A stretch of 64,000 bases of DNA. Source: an uncultured Lachnospiraceae bacterium. GTDB lineage: Bacteria; Bacillota_A; Clostridia; Lachnospirales; Lachnospiraceae. The position numbers were made by a program, and so were the translations under genes. The stretch lies in the NCBI GenBank assembly GCA_910577835.1, contig CAJTOU010000009.1, forward strand, positions 1 to 64,000. Direction: 5' to 3'. Positions 18,611-27,601 of this stretch are shown in pieces. Within the stretch, counting starts at the first letter, position 1, and the number at the start of each line of letters is the position of its first letter. Below the pieces are notes generated by a model. The model saw only the letters and a list, made by a program, of their open reading frames with translations. It was not told the origin of the DNA and ran no database searches.

Positions 18611-18640
18611 AGAAGCCTGAAAACACAGTTTCAAGCTTCT
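18611..18640 (-). terminator. Rho-independent terminator of the candidate small RNA
   Basis: GAAGCCTGAAA (18612-18622) pairs with TTTCAAGCTTC (18629-18639) with one mismatch. On the minus strand it is followed by TTTTGATTTT. Confidence 0.75.
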
Positions 18641-18895
18641 TCTGATTGGACAATCAACGCAAACGTTGGTTGTATCATTCACTCTTATTTTATTTGAGCT
18701 ATTGAATATCCTTTTTTCACCTTTTCATGCCCACCCTGTTCTTTATTCTCTCTGTTTTTGCAACTGTCCGACTTTTACTTCTTTGTTCACGATTCTAAAA
18801 TATTTTTGTCACAGCTACCTGTTTATGGTTACAGAAATCTAAAGCATCATTTTTCTATTTTTACATACACCTCCCTTTTTACTTGATTCTTACAC
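18611..18895 (-). ncRNA. Candidate small RNA or leader transcript with own promoter and terminator
   Basis: On the minus strand TATAAT (18906-18901) could start a transcript near 18895. The transcript would run through a G+A-rich region and a hairpin CAACCAACG/CGTTGATTG (18672-18651), then end at the terminator 18640-18611, about 285 bases. GGGAGG near 18870 is followed only by very short frames. A 37-codon GTG frame (about 18672 down to 18565) that encodes four Cys overlaps both hairpins and is probably fortuitous. I cannot match it to tmRNA, SRP, RNase P, 6S, T-box or SAM riboswitch signatures. The rest of 18450-19143 holds only promoters. Confidence 0.4.
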
Positions 18896-19078
18896 AAATC
18901 ATTATACAGGATAGATGTATGAAAAGTGTATGGAAATTGTCATCAAGTTGTAAAAATTTCAAATTCTGAGTTTTTTCGTCAGAAAGTTACAATTTTAATT
19001 AATATATAATATTGTATTTATTTTATAAATTCATTATCATTGTGCAGTTTGTACAAAATGTGCCAAAATATTCCTTCA

Positions 19079-19107
19079 TTGACTTTCCTGTAAAAAGCTG
19101 ATAAGAT
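19079..19107 (+). promoter_or_regulatory. Promoter of the methyltransferase-hslO operon
   Basis: TTGACT (19079-19084), 17 bases, TAAGAT (19102-19107), ending 36 bases before the methyltransferase start codon. Confidence 0.65.
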
Positions 19108-19143
19108 TAACCTTGCTTTTAATATACAGAAAGGAGCTTTCAC

Positions 19144-19905
19144 ATGAGCAATACCTACACATGCTTTTCAGCCTTCTATGATTTATTTATGGATAATATT
19201 GATTATGTACAATGGGGCGAATATCTCACATCACTTCTCAAGGAATATGGCATATCATCCGGTCTTGTTCTTGAGCTTGGCTGCGGAACCGGTAATATGA
19301 CAGAGTTTCTTGCCGCAAAAGGTTACGATATGATTGGACTTGACAGCTCCTGCGATATGCTTGATGCCGCTATCGAAAAGAAGTGCCTCAGCGGACATGA
19401 CATCCTTTATCTCAATCAGGATATGCGCGAATTTGAATTATATGGAACTGTGTCTGCCGTTGTAAGCATCTGTGATTCTCTTAATTATATCACAGAATAC
19501 AAGGAACTTGTAAATGTTTTTAAACTTGTAAACAATTATCTTGACCCAAAAGGGCTTTTTATTTTTGATATGAATATGGAAGCAAAATTTAAAACCATTC
19601 ATGATGATATTATTGCAGAAAACCGTGAGGAAGCCAGCTTTATCTGGGAAAATACCTATTACGAAGCAGAGCATATAAATGAATATGAACTGACTATCTT
19701 TGCTCCCTGCGGTGACGGAAAATATGAAAAGCTTACAGAAACCCACTATGAGCGTGCCTATTCTCTTGAAGAAATAAAATCAGCCTTAGCGGAAGCGGGT
19801 ATGACCTTTGTCGTTTCTTATCATGCTTTTACCCGCCGACCACCGGAGAAAAACAGTGAGCGAATTTATATTATTGCAAGAGAAAATGGAAAACAATCCA
19901 CTTAA
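19144..19905 (+). CDS. Class I SAM-dependent methyltransferase
   Basis: A 253-residue cytosolic enzyme with the Rossmann-fold SAM-binding motif VLELGCGTGNMTEFLAAKG (about residues 39-57), the acidic motif II GLDSSCDML and VSICDSLNYI as the post-motif region. It resembles uncharacterised class I methyltransferases often annotated simply by fold; the substrate cannot be predicted. It is followed after 26 bases by hslO and shares its promoter. AAAGGAGCTTTCAC precedes the ATG. No regulatory hairpin is seen between the two genes. Confidence 0.85.
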   Translation: MSNTYTCFSAFYDLFMDNIDYVQWGEYLTSLLKEYGISSGLVLELGCGTGNMTEFLAAKGYDMIGLDSSCDMLDAAIEKKCLSGHDILYLNQDMREFELYGTVSAVVSICDSLNYITEYKELVNVFKLVNNYLDPKGLFIFDMNMEAKFKTIHDDIIAENREEASFIWENTYYEAEHINEYELTIFAPCGDGKYEKLTETHYERAYSLEEIKSALAEAGMTFVVSYHAFTRRPPEKNSERIYIIARENGKQST

Positions 19906-19931
19906 AATTTTAGAAAGAATGAGGAAATACC

Positions 19932-20819
19932 ATGTCAGATTATATTGTAAGAGCTACTGCCGCAGACGGACAGATTCGGGCGTTTGCCTCCACCACAAAA
20001 GAACTGTGTGACATTGCCAGGCAGATTCACCACACAAGTCCTGTGGGAACCGCCGCACTTGGCCGCCTTTTGACCGGTGCGGGAATGATGGGAAGCATGA
20101 TGAAAAACAAAGATGATTTGCTGTCCATTATTTTAAACGCAGACGGACCTATGGGCAAAACCGGCGTTACTGCAAATGCCAATGCAGATGTAAAAGGATA
20201 TATCAGCAATCCCGACTTTCAAAATCCGCTGAATTATTTTGGAAAGCTGGATGTAGGAGGCGCTGTTGGAAACGGAACATTAAAGGTCGTTAAGGATATG
20301 GGACTGAAAGAGCCATATATTGGTCAGACCGCGTTGATTACCGGAGAAATCGCAGAGGACCTTACTTATTATTTCGCCACCAGTGAACAGGTACCTACCT
20401 CTGTGGCTCTTGGAGTACTGATAGATACAGATAACTCTGTCAAGCAGGCGGGCGGATTTATTATACAGCTTATGCCATTTGCCGAGGATAGTGTAATTGA
20501 CAGGCTGGAAAACAAAATAAAGGAAATTACCGGTGTTACTGCTTTGCTTGAGCAGGGCCTTTCACCGGAACAGATACTTCAGAAAATACTGGGAGATTTT
20601 AATCCTGAATTCAGTGATACCATACCTACACGCTATAAATGCAACTGCAGCCGCGAAAAGGTATCAAAGGTACTGTTGAGTGTTGGCAAAAAAGAGCTTG
20701 AATCCATGATTGCGGACGGTGAACCAATAGAAGTCAAATGTCATTTCTGTAATACCGGTCATATCTTTTCAATAAAAGAATTAAAAGAACTTCTCGCATA
20801 CAGTCAGCGTGAACGTTGA
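19932..20819 (+). CDS. hslO: Redox-regulated chaperone Hsp33
   Basis: A 295-residue cytosolic holdase that is activated by oxidation and prevents aggregation under oxidative stress. The N-terminal MSDYIVRATAADGQIRAF and PVGTAALGRLLTGAGMMG are typical. The C-terminal zinc switch is intact: C-x-C in YKCNCSREKV (near 238-240) and C-x-x-C in VKCHFCNTGH (near 270-273). Length is normal for the family. A GAGGAA ribosome binding site precedes the ATG, and a strong terminator follows. It is co-transcribed with the upstream methyltransferase. Confidence 0.95.
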   Translation: MSDYIVRATAADGQIRAFASTTKELCDIARQIHHTSPVGTAALGRLLTGAGMMGSMMKNKDDLLSIILNADGPMGKTGVTANANADVKGYISNPDFQNPLNYFGKLDVGGAVGNGTLKVVKDMGLKEPYIGQTALITGEIAEDLTYYFATSEQVPTSVALGVLIDTDNSVKQAGGFIIQLMPFAEDSVIDRLENKIKEITGVTALLEQGLSPEQILQKILGDFNPEFSDTIPTRYKCNCSREKVSKVLLSVGKKELESMIADGEPIEVKCHFCNTGHIFSIKELKELLAYSQRER

Positions 20820-20830
20820 TAAAATGCAAA

Positions 20831-20862
20831 AAATGCTGTCCAAAATGGACAGCATTTTCATT
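20831..20862 (+). terminator. Terminator after hslO
   Basis: AAATGCTGTCCA (20831-20842) and TGGACAGCATTT (20846-20857) form a perfect 12-bp stem with a 3-base loop, followed by TCATTT. Confidence 0.85.
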
Positions 20863-20965
20863 TATAATCCGTAAAACAATCGCTCATTCACATAAAAAAA
20901 CGAAAACCTTATAAAAAAATATAACGAAATTCTATACTGAAAAGGCACATCATTTAACCCTGTGA

Positions 20966-21163
20966 TTATAATCTTGTTACGTTTACAGCCTGAGGCCCTT
21001 TCGCGCCCTCTACTACTTCGAAATCCACCGAAGCGCCTTCTTCTAAAGACTTAAAGCCGTTGGATACAATTCCTGAATAGTGAACGAACACATCGTTTCC
21101 TGTCTCATCTGAAATGAACCCGTAACCTTTCTGGTTGTTAAACCATTTAACCGTACCTTTCAT
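20966..21163 (-). CDS. Cold-shock protein (CspA family)
   Basis: A 65-residue single cold-shock domain, a nucleic-acid chaperone. RNP1 is KGYGFISDE and RNP2 VFVHYS; the N-terminus MKGTVKWFNNQKG is family standard. It has a full consensus promoter and a leader of about 50 bases containing a GGTCC/GGACC-type pairing, as in other csp genes where the leader controls expression at low temperature. CTTGGAGGTACGCT precedes the ATG. It is monocistronic. Confidence 0.96.
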   Translation of the reverse strand: MKGTVKWFNNQKGYGFISDETGNDVFVHYSGIVSNGFKSLEEGASVDFEVVEGAKGPQAVNVTRL

Positions 21164-21220
21164 AGCGTACCTCCAAGAAAATAAATGTGATTCCGGACTT
21201 TATGTCTGGGACCTTTTTAT

Positions 21221-21249
21221 AGAATACCACAACCGCCCGATTCTGTCAA
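21221..21249 (-). promoter_or_regulatory. Cold-shock gene promoter
   Basis: On the minus strand a perfect TTGACA (21249-21244), 17 bases, TATTCT (21226-21221), placing the start near 21214. Confidence 0.75.
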
Positions 21250-21292
21250 TAAAAATAAACGGAAGAAAAACAGAATCTTGTGCATTTTATTC

Positions 21293-21321
21293 TTGAAGAA
21301 TATCGCAAATAAAGGTATACT
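21293..21321 (+). promoter_or_regulatory. Promoter of the unknown membrane protein gene
   Basis: TTGAAG (21293-21298), 17 bases, TATACT (21316-21321). It diverges from the cold-shock promoter. Confidence 0.55.
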
Positions 21322-21393
21322 TAAAAGAGTATACGAAAAAAGATATGACAAATCATAGCAGATTTTAAATATTACACAGAAAATGGTGACTTT

Positions 21394-22482
21394 ATGAAAC
21401 GACTAAAAAAAATCAATATTTTGTGGAGAATCCGTATTTTATCCCTGCAACATATTATTCTTCCTTCTGTAATTATTATTGCTGCATTTTCGCTGCTGAA
21501 TATTATAGATTTTGACAGCGTGTTTTCTCCTACATTATATAAAAATTCCTTTGATGCATATTCCGCTTATACAAAAGGCAGCAATAATGTAACTATAACA
21601 ATTGAAACATTAAAATATACGGGATACAATATTATGAAAGGTGAGAAAGTAGTATCTGTCTATTATTATGATTTATCCAGCGAACGATGCATGTTTTATA
21701 AACTGGATATGACTTATGACTCCATTGAAGATATTCCAAAGGTTTTAAACAATGTTACTATCTCTGCCCGATTTAAGGAGCTTGATGGACTGACAAAAAC
21801 CATGATGGAATCGTTTGTTCAATCCATAGACTGGACATACGATGCCCTGCTGTCTATCGCCTTTCCCGTGATTATGGATGAACGGGAATATAATCCTAAT
21901 CTTTACTATGTATTATATGGATTTCTTGTAATTTGCATTTTTTACAGCGTATATCTGGCTGCAATAAATCTGATATTGGTCATTGCTCCATATCTGCATC
22001 CCGCTTACTTCAGAATAAAGCCTTACTATAAGGATATGCCTTATTTTCAGATGATTGATTTCATTAATAATGAATTTGACAAAAATACGCTTGTAGTGTC
22101 AGGACCCATGTATATTACAGAAACCTTTTTTATCAATTTGGGGAGACATGAAGTATCCATTATACCATTATCACAGGTAGTTCTTGCCTATGAACATGGA
22201 GAGCTGTTTTCCTTTTTTGGAATTCATCTTAAAATCAACCATACGCTTTATTTGAAAGGTTTTAAAAATATTCATATTCTTGCCTCCAGACAACAATCTA
22301 TAAATGTAACTACTGTTATGGATTATATCAGAGAAAACTATCCAAATATTATCTGGGGACATACAAAGGAAAATATCAAGGCATATAAACAGATTCTTGC
22401 CACAGAAAAGGCAACAGAAAAAACTGCCAGAGAAGACAGAAAATTTTATAAAACAAAAAGGAAGAAGAGGAAGGTCAGATAA
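21394..22482 (+). CDS. Membrane-anchored protein of unknown function
   Basis: A 362-residue protein I do not recognise with certainty. A basic N-terminus is followed by a membrane helix (about 18-38), a polar segment of about 130 residues likely outside the cell, a second long hydrophobic stretch (about 168-202, one or two helices), and a cytosolic C-terminal domain of about 160 residues that looks like a compact alpha/beta module (VSIIPLSQVVLAYEHGE) ending in a Lys/Arg-rich tail. It has its own promoter and a terminator overlapping its 3' end. Neighbours give no functional clue; the ABC genes converge on it. Confidence 0.7.
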   Translation: MKRLKKINILWRIRILSLQHIILPSVIIIAAFSLLNIIDFDSVFSPTLYKNSFDAYSAYTKGSNNVTITIETLKYTGYNIMKGEKVVSVYYYDLSSERCMFYKLDMTYDSIEDIPKVLNNVTISARFKELDGLTKTMMESFVQSIDWTYDALLSIAFPVIMDEREYNPNLYYVLYGFLVICIFYSVYLAAINLILVIAPYLHPAYFRIKPYYKDMPYFQMIDFINNEFDKNTLVVSGPMYITETFFINLGRHEVSIIPLSQVVLAYEHGELFSFFGIHLKINHTLYLKGFKNIHILASRQQSINVTTVMDYIRENYPNIIWGHTKENIKAYKQILATEKATEKTAREDRKFYKTKRKKRKVR

Positions 22483-22495
22483 CAGCCTTCCTCTT
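22465..22495 (+). terminator. Terminator overlapping the gene end
   Basis: AAGAGGAAGG (22465-22474) pairs with CCTTCCTCTT (22486-22495), followed by TATG. The left arm lies within the last codons of the membrane protein gene. Confidence 0.7.
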
Positions 22496-22548
22496 TATGA
22501 AATAATCTTGATTCATCTTAATAGAGCAAACTTTTTTCGCTGATTACA

Positions 22549-25203
22549 TTAAATATCATATTTAGCTGCAAGCTGAGCAGGGGGAAGCTTTAGCATTTTA
22601 CGAATCGGAAGAATTCCGATCAATATATTAAATAAATAAATCAACAGTATCGTAGCCAAAAGCAGATACCACGGATAATAAAACTCATATCCTGCTGCCG
22701 GCACCTGCGCAATCACATAGGATATAAATACAGTCAACAGCGCGCCTACCAGAGAAGTCTTTGTTGTAATCAGAAAATTCTCATAAGCAAACATTCCTAT
22801 AATACTGTATTTTGATATTCCAAGCATACGATATACTCCCAAATCCTGCATTCTTGAAACAGCGTTTGCCTTCATCATAAAATACAGAATCATCATTGTA
22901 ATCACGCCGATTGTCACCAGCATAAGAACTCTGGCTCCGATTTTCTGTCGTCTTTCCATATTGTAACTGTTTAATGTATCCTGATACTCATTCACAATAC
23001 TTACTGTCAGCTTCTGTAAGGTTTCCTCCGGTATTGCGCTTCTGATTGTTTTGATTGCGCTGCTGACATCATCCCCCTCAATATATATATAACATTGTTT
23101 GTATCTGTCTATAATCGTCTTTGCCATAAACTGACAGGAATCATCAGAAATAATATAATCAACTCCATATCTTTCCGGAAAACAGCCCGTCGTTACATAG
23201 CGCATCCTCTCCGTCAGAAAATCTTCATAGGAATATTCTTTATAAGCTCCTGCATATTCCGGTTGGTTATCTCTTTTTCCTATGTACTCTTCATAAGTCA
23301 TTCCAAGTCTTGCAACTTCATCTTGATATTCTTTTGTTAGTTCCGCAATCAGTTCCTCGTCTCTTCTCGACGGTCTCTCTTTTTCCGCTCTGTCCATTCT
23401 GTTATAAAGTACTTCCAGCGACTGATATGTCTCAACCATATATTTGCGGTATTGTGACTGCAAAACATCCCTCGGTACAAGAACCTTTATCTTTCCATCT
23501 TCTGTTATTCCAAGATTTTCGCCCTCATAATCATCATATTTTTCTCTGGCTTCCGATTCCGTAATAAAATTAATATAAGTGCTGGTCATCAGCACCATGA
23601 CATCTCTGTCTACATAAATAGTCGGTTCACTGGTATCTGAAATGCCTGCAATCGTAAATTCCATATTCTTATTATTAACAATTCTGCTGCCTAAAGTCTG
23701 CTGAATATTCGTCATAACATTTCTCATACCCGGAGTACTCTGCATAAAATTCTCAAGCACCCATCTGTCTACTACAATCTCATCTCTGTTTTCTGGCATT
23801 TTTCCATAAATCAAATCATTCTCTGTAATTTTATCAAGTGGTACAAGTGAAAAATTTTCAAGCTGATATTTCGACGACTCAAGCTGCTGATATCCTCTAT
23901 ATTGATAATCAAAAGTAATAATCGGAACAATATTTACATCCATTTGATTCTTTTGAAAGTTTTCCGTCATTGCGGCAAAGCTGTCCATAAACTCACTGTC
24001 CGTAATCATTGTATTTTTTTCCGCTGTTACCTTATAATAATGCGAATCCACTTTTGAAACTGCCTGCTCATCTATTTGCAGTACTGAGAGCATATCCTGC
24101 ACAACTACAATGATAAGAACTGCCATAACAAGGAGAGTAAGCGCAAGAAATACCTGCTTTTTTCCCATAGATTTAAGATTGGTTCTTGCTATTTCCATAA
24201 TTTCTGTTGTGCCTATCTTCGGCTTTTTAGCCCCCTCAATATGTTCAAGTGAGTAATCTGTTTCCTCTGCTTCCTGAATATCTATCACCGGTTTTTTGGA
24301 ATCCACCATTTTCTTTTCATCCGACCTGCTTAAAAATACAAGATTTTTACTGTCGTCACTGTAAATATAAATTTTTCCATATTCATAAATAACCTTCAGT
24401 TTTGTTGGCGGTACTTTTTCATTTGCATATACTTGTAATGTCACAGTTTCATCGGCTGTCTCCTCTTTTTCATATTCCTGAAGATAAATATTTGTATCTT
24501 CCACATACTCATAGGAAGCATCCTTGTTTTTATCCACCTGTTTTTCAATTTTTCCATCTGTAATCCACAGGATTTTATCGGCAAAAAAGTCTGCAATGGA
24601 TTTTTCATGTGTTATCACTACCACAAGACATGTTTTGGAAATTTTTTTCAATATGCCCATAATGCGCATGGTATTTTTTTCATCCAGATTTCCTGTCGGC
24701 TCATCAGCAAAAATTACCTTTGGAGCCTTTGCCAGAGCTCTTGCGATAGCGATTCTCTGCTGCTGTCCGCCGCTTAGCTGTGAAATCAGCCTCTTTTTAT
24801 ACTTCCACATATCCACAGCGCGAAGCACATAATCAATTCTCTCGGTCTTTTCCTCATCGGAAATATCATAAAGACTCAGAGCCAGCATAAGATTATATTC
24901 TACTGTCCGTTCCTGAAGCAAATAATAATTCTGAAAAATATAGCCGAATTTTTCATCCCTTACGCGCTCCTGCTTTCTCTCTCCATATCTTTTTATTGTT
25001 ACTCCATCTATTTCCATCTCTCCATCATAAAAATCATCAAGACCGCTTATGGTATTCATCAGAGTTGTCTTGCCAGAGCCACTTTCTCCCAGAATACAGA
25101 TAAGCCCTGTATCCTCCAGAGTTATGGTGGTATTGTTAATTACATGTATTTCGTTTGTTTTCCCCTTATAATAATATTTATTAAGATTTCTGATATGAAT
25201 CAT
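22549..25203 (-). CDS. ABC transporter, fused ATPase and FtsX-type permease (pair 2, long subunit)
   Basis: About 884 residues. The N-terminal ATPase domain (about 1-225) has Walker A GESGSGKTTLMN, signature LSGGQQQRIAIARALA and Walker B VIFADEPTGNLD. A linker of about 110 residues leads to TM1 (LALTLLVMAVLIIVV), a large extracytoplasmic domain of about 380 residues, and three C-terminal helices typical of FtsX/MacB permeases, ending PPAQLAAKYDI. It is closely similar to the 879-residue protein at 27602. GGGAGGATATGGC supports the ATG at 25203 rather than 25221. It probably dimerises with the protein encoded just upstream. Peptide, lipid or envelope-stress export is possible; the substrate is unknown. 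Confidence 0.85.
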   Translation of the reverse strand: MIHIRNLNKYYYKGKTNEIHVINNTTITLEDTGLICILGESGSGKTTLMNTISGLDDFYDGEMEIDGVTIKRYGERKQERVRDEKFGYIFQNYYLLQERTVEYNLMLALSLYDISDEEKTERIDYVLRAVDMWKYKKRLISQLSGGQQQRIAIARALAKAPKVIFADEPTGNLDEKNTMRIMGILKKISKTCLVVVITHEKSIADFFADKILWITDGKIEKQVDKNKDASYEYVEDTNIYLQEYEKEETADETVTLQVYANEKVPPTKLKVIYEYGKIYIYSDDSKNLVFLSRSDEKKMVDSKKPVIDIQEAEETDYSLEHIEGAKKPKIGTTEIMEIARTNLKSMGKKQVFLALTLLVMAVLIIVVVQDMLSVLQIDEQAVSKVDSHYYKVTAEKNTMITDSEFMDSFAAMTENFQKNQMDVNIVPIITFDYQYRGYQQLESSKYQLENFSLVPLDKITENDLIYGKMPENRDEIVVDRWVLENFMQSTPGMRNVMTNIQQTLGSRIVNNKNMEFTIAGISDTSEPTIYVDRDVMVLMTSTYINFITESEAREKYDDYEGENLGITEDGKIKVLVPRDVLQSQYRKYMVETYQSLEVLYNRMDRAEKERPSRRDEELIAELTKEYQDEVARLGMTYEEYIGKRDNQPEYAGAYKEYSYEDFLTERMRYVTTGCFPERYGVDYIISDDSCQFMAKTIIDRYKQCYIYIEGDDVSSAIKTIRSAIPEETLQKLTVSIVNEYQDTLNSYNMERRQKIGARVLMLVTIGVITMMILYFMMKANAVSRMQDLGVYRMLGISKYSIIGMFAYENFLITTKTSLVGALLTVFISYVIAQVPAAGYEFYYPWYLLLATILLIYLFNILIGILPIRKMLKLPPAQLAAKYDI

Positions 25204-25217
25204 GCCATATCCTCCCT

Positions 25218-27545
25218 TCACATATCTATTTTCAGCTTCTTTCCGGATGCTTTCAGCCTGCCATACAGAAGAGCAGTCATAATAATTATGATTGCCATAT
25301 AAATCAGATAATCCAGTATCTCATAATATCTGACAGCAGATTTAATATAAGGAATTTCATAATACTTGGCAATATTTACAACTACTATTGTTCCAATCAG
25401 TGCTGCCATGGTATGCCATAATACATCCCTCAGATTCATCCAGTCAATCGCCTGCCTGCTTACTCCGATTAACAGCAGAACAGAATAGTCCTTTTTTCTT
25501 CGGTTTATTGTTGCTCTGATAAGAAAAATTCCTACAAAAAACACCATTACCAGTGCCGCTAGAGACAGAAACAAAAGAAAAGTCTGTTCGTTGGCCCTGT
25601 CTATATCATAATCCTTACTTCCTGCCCGAAATACACTGGCAGCCTCATATCCTTCTTTCTGAAGCAGCCTGATAACCCTGTCTGTATATGCATAATCTTC
25701 GATATACAATGAGGTCTGATAAGAACTTTTATCCGGATAAATCCGGTCAAATACCTCCTCGCTGACTTCTATTACTGGCAGACTGTACTCTGTGGCCGGC
25801 TCCCGCAGATGCAATTCTAATCCTTCTCTGTTGTCAGATGGTCCAAAAAACAAATATGCTGTCGGATAAATCATCTGACCAATATTCTGTAATGTCGAGG
25901 TCCCTTCTGTTATGTATGCATTATCATAAAAATTCAGCGATACACGCGCTTCCAAGTCCGAAAGCTGTTCATTTACAATAAAAATCGGATTATACAGAGT
26001 TTCCTTATATGAGTCTGACAGCCTCCATTCCTCCATAGTGACAGATTCTTCCTCCATACTAAGCTGAAAATTCCACTCCTTTGTATACAGGCCATACCCC
26101 TCTCCGGCATAAATACCATAGAACGCATAATCTGTCAGTCTGTGTGTAATGGCATTCAGCATCTGCGCAAACGGCTCTGAGACATAGATTTGTCCCTCCT
26201 TTCCCATATCCGTAATACCTGTTATTGTAAATTCATACTTTATATAACTTCCTTCCCATAATCTTCTTCTGTTAAAAGCAAGCGTGATATTCTGCCCGAT
26301 TAAGGACTTATCCTTTGACGAAACCACTATCTCACAATATTCGTCAGCCATATCACCAGTAATATCATTTTTTGTCATTCCCGATACAGACTTCACTGTT
26401 CTGGTATTGTCCAGAACTGATACCTGACGCACCTCATTTAATGTATAATCCTTACCTTCCTCACTCATAAAATAAACGTCATTTATAATATCATACAAAT
26501 CCACATACTCCACATATTTCAGTGAACGCAGCTTTTGTATATCCTGTGTTGTAATGGCACTGTTATCAGGTTTTTTTATGCAGATTCTTGTCATATCATT
26601 ATTTACAAATGTATCATATGAATACTCTCTGGAAGGATAGTAATCCAGATTTTTTTCAAAGGTTCCATAAAACAGAAAAATAGAAGTATACAAAAACAAA
26701 AATAATATAAAAAGAACAAGCGTATTGCATGGCCTTGCATGGCGCACTTTATGTATCATTCTTTTTGCCAGAATCCGGTCCTGCTTGTTTTTTTCCTTTT
26801 TCGTTGGAGTTTCGGTGAAATTCTTTTCCAAATCCCCCGTTTCTTTTATTTCTTCGCAGCGGGGCTTTAATCGGATATCTTCTGCCACCTCACCGTCATA
26901 CAGCCTGATTTTCCTTGTTGCAAATGGCTCTGCTTCATCATAATTGTGTGTTACCATAATAACCAGCCTGTCCCTTGACAGAGACGACAAAAGCTCGATA
27001 ATTTGTCTGCTGTTTTCCACATCAAGATTTCCGGTCGGCTCATCTGCCACAATCACCTTTGTCTCCTTTGCCAGTGCTCTTGCGATGGACAGTCTTTGCT
27101 TCTGTCCGCTTGAAAGCTGAACAGCCTTTTTTGCCGCCTGTTTTTCTAATCCTGTTTTTTTCAGATAATAAAGCGCCCTGTCTCTGGCTTCTTTTTCTTT
27201 GATATCCGGCTGTTGCAATAAAATAGCTGCCTTTACATTTTCAATCACTGAAAAGGAATCAATCAGCCGATAATCCTGATATACAAAACCTATTTTCTCT
27301 TTCCTGTAATTTTCCCATTCTGTCTCGCCATACCATGAAGTTTCCTCTCCTTCAAAATACAGTTCCCCGTCATCATAAGCAAGTGAACCGCTGATTACAT
27401 TTAAAAGAGTAGATTTGCCGCCGCCGCTCTCTCCTGTAATTACCACAAAATCCCCGATGTCAAATTCAAGATTAATTCTGTGAAGTCCCAGTGCAACTGT
27501 ATCATTGCCCTTATAATATTTAGATATATCTAATAATTTTATCAT
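25218..27545 (-). CDS. ABC transporter, fused ATPase and FtsX-type permease (pair 2, short subunit)
   Basis: About 775 residues. The ATPase domain has Walker A GESGGGKSTLLN, a variant signature LSSGQKQRLSIARALA, and Walker B VIVADEPTGNLD. TM1 lies near 275-295; the extracytoplasmic domain and three C-terminal helices follow (LLFLSLAALVMVFFVGIFLI and two more). It is similar in length and order to the protein at 30238, so the two are paralogues. Its end overlaps the alternative start of the next gene by 4 bases, showing tight coupling. The start at 27545 matches the MIKL start of the paralogue. Confidence 0.85.
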   Translation of the reverse strand: MIKLLDISKYYKGNDTVALGLHRINLEFDIGDFVVITGESGGGKSTLLNVISGSLAYDDGELYFEGEETSWYGETEWENYRKEKIGFVYQDYRLIDSFSVIENVKAAILLQQPDIKEKEARDRALYYLKKTGLEKQAAKKAVQLSSGQKQRLSIARALAKETKVIVADEPTGNLDVENSRQIIELLSSLSRDRLVIMVTHNYDEAEPFATRKIRLYDGEVAEDIRLKPRCEEIKETGDLEKNFTETPTKKEKNKQDRILAKRMIHKVRHARPCNTLVLFILFLFLYTSIFLFYGTFEKNLDYYPSREYSYDTFVNNDMTRICIKKPDNSAITTQDIQKLRSLKYVEYVDLYDIINDVYFMSEEGKDYTLNEVRQVSVLDNTRTVKSVSGMTKNDITGDMADEYCEIVVSSKDKSLIGQNITLAFNRRRLWEGSYIKYEFTITGITDMGKEGQIYVSEPFAQMLNAITHRLTDYAFYGIYAGEGYGLYTKEWNFQLSMEEESVTMEEWRLSDSYKETLYNPIFIVNEQLSDLEARVSLNFYDNAYITEGTSTLQNIGQMIYPTAYLFFGPSDNREGLELHLREPATEYSLPVIEVSEEVFDRIYPDKSSYQTSLYIEDYAYTDRVIRLLQKEGYEAASVFRAGSKDYDIDRANEQTFLLFLSLAALVMVFFVGIFLIRATINRRKKDYSVLLLIGVSRQAIDWMNLRDVLWHTMAALIGTIVVVNIAKYYEIPYIKSAVRYYEILDYLIYMAIIIIMTALLYGRLKASGKKLKIDM

Positions 27546-27601
27546 GTAATGCATCCCCTTTATTAAATTTTTTTAACTGAACAGTCAGCCAAAAGCTGAT
27601 A

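Noticed and set aside
18565..18672. Cys-rich 37-codon GTG frame overlapping the small RNA
   Set aside because: It has no ribosome binding site and lies across two hairpins, so chance is the better explanation.
18611..18900. T-box or SAM riboswitch upstream of metY
   Set aside because: A GGGTGG-like string occurs, but the T-box sequence with ACCGCG and the S-box core are absent, and metY has its own promoter after the terminator.
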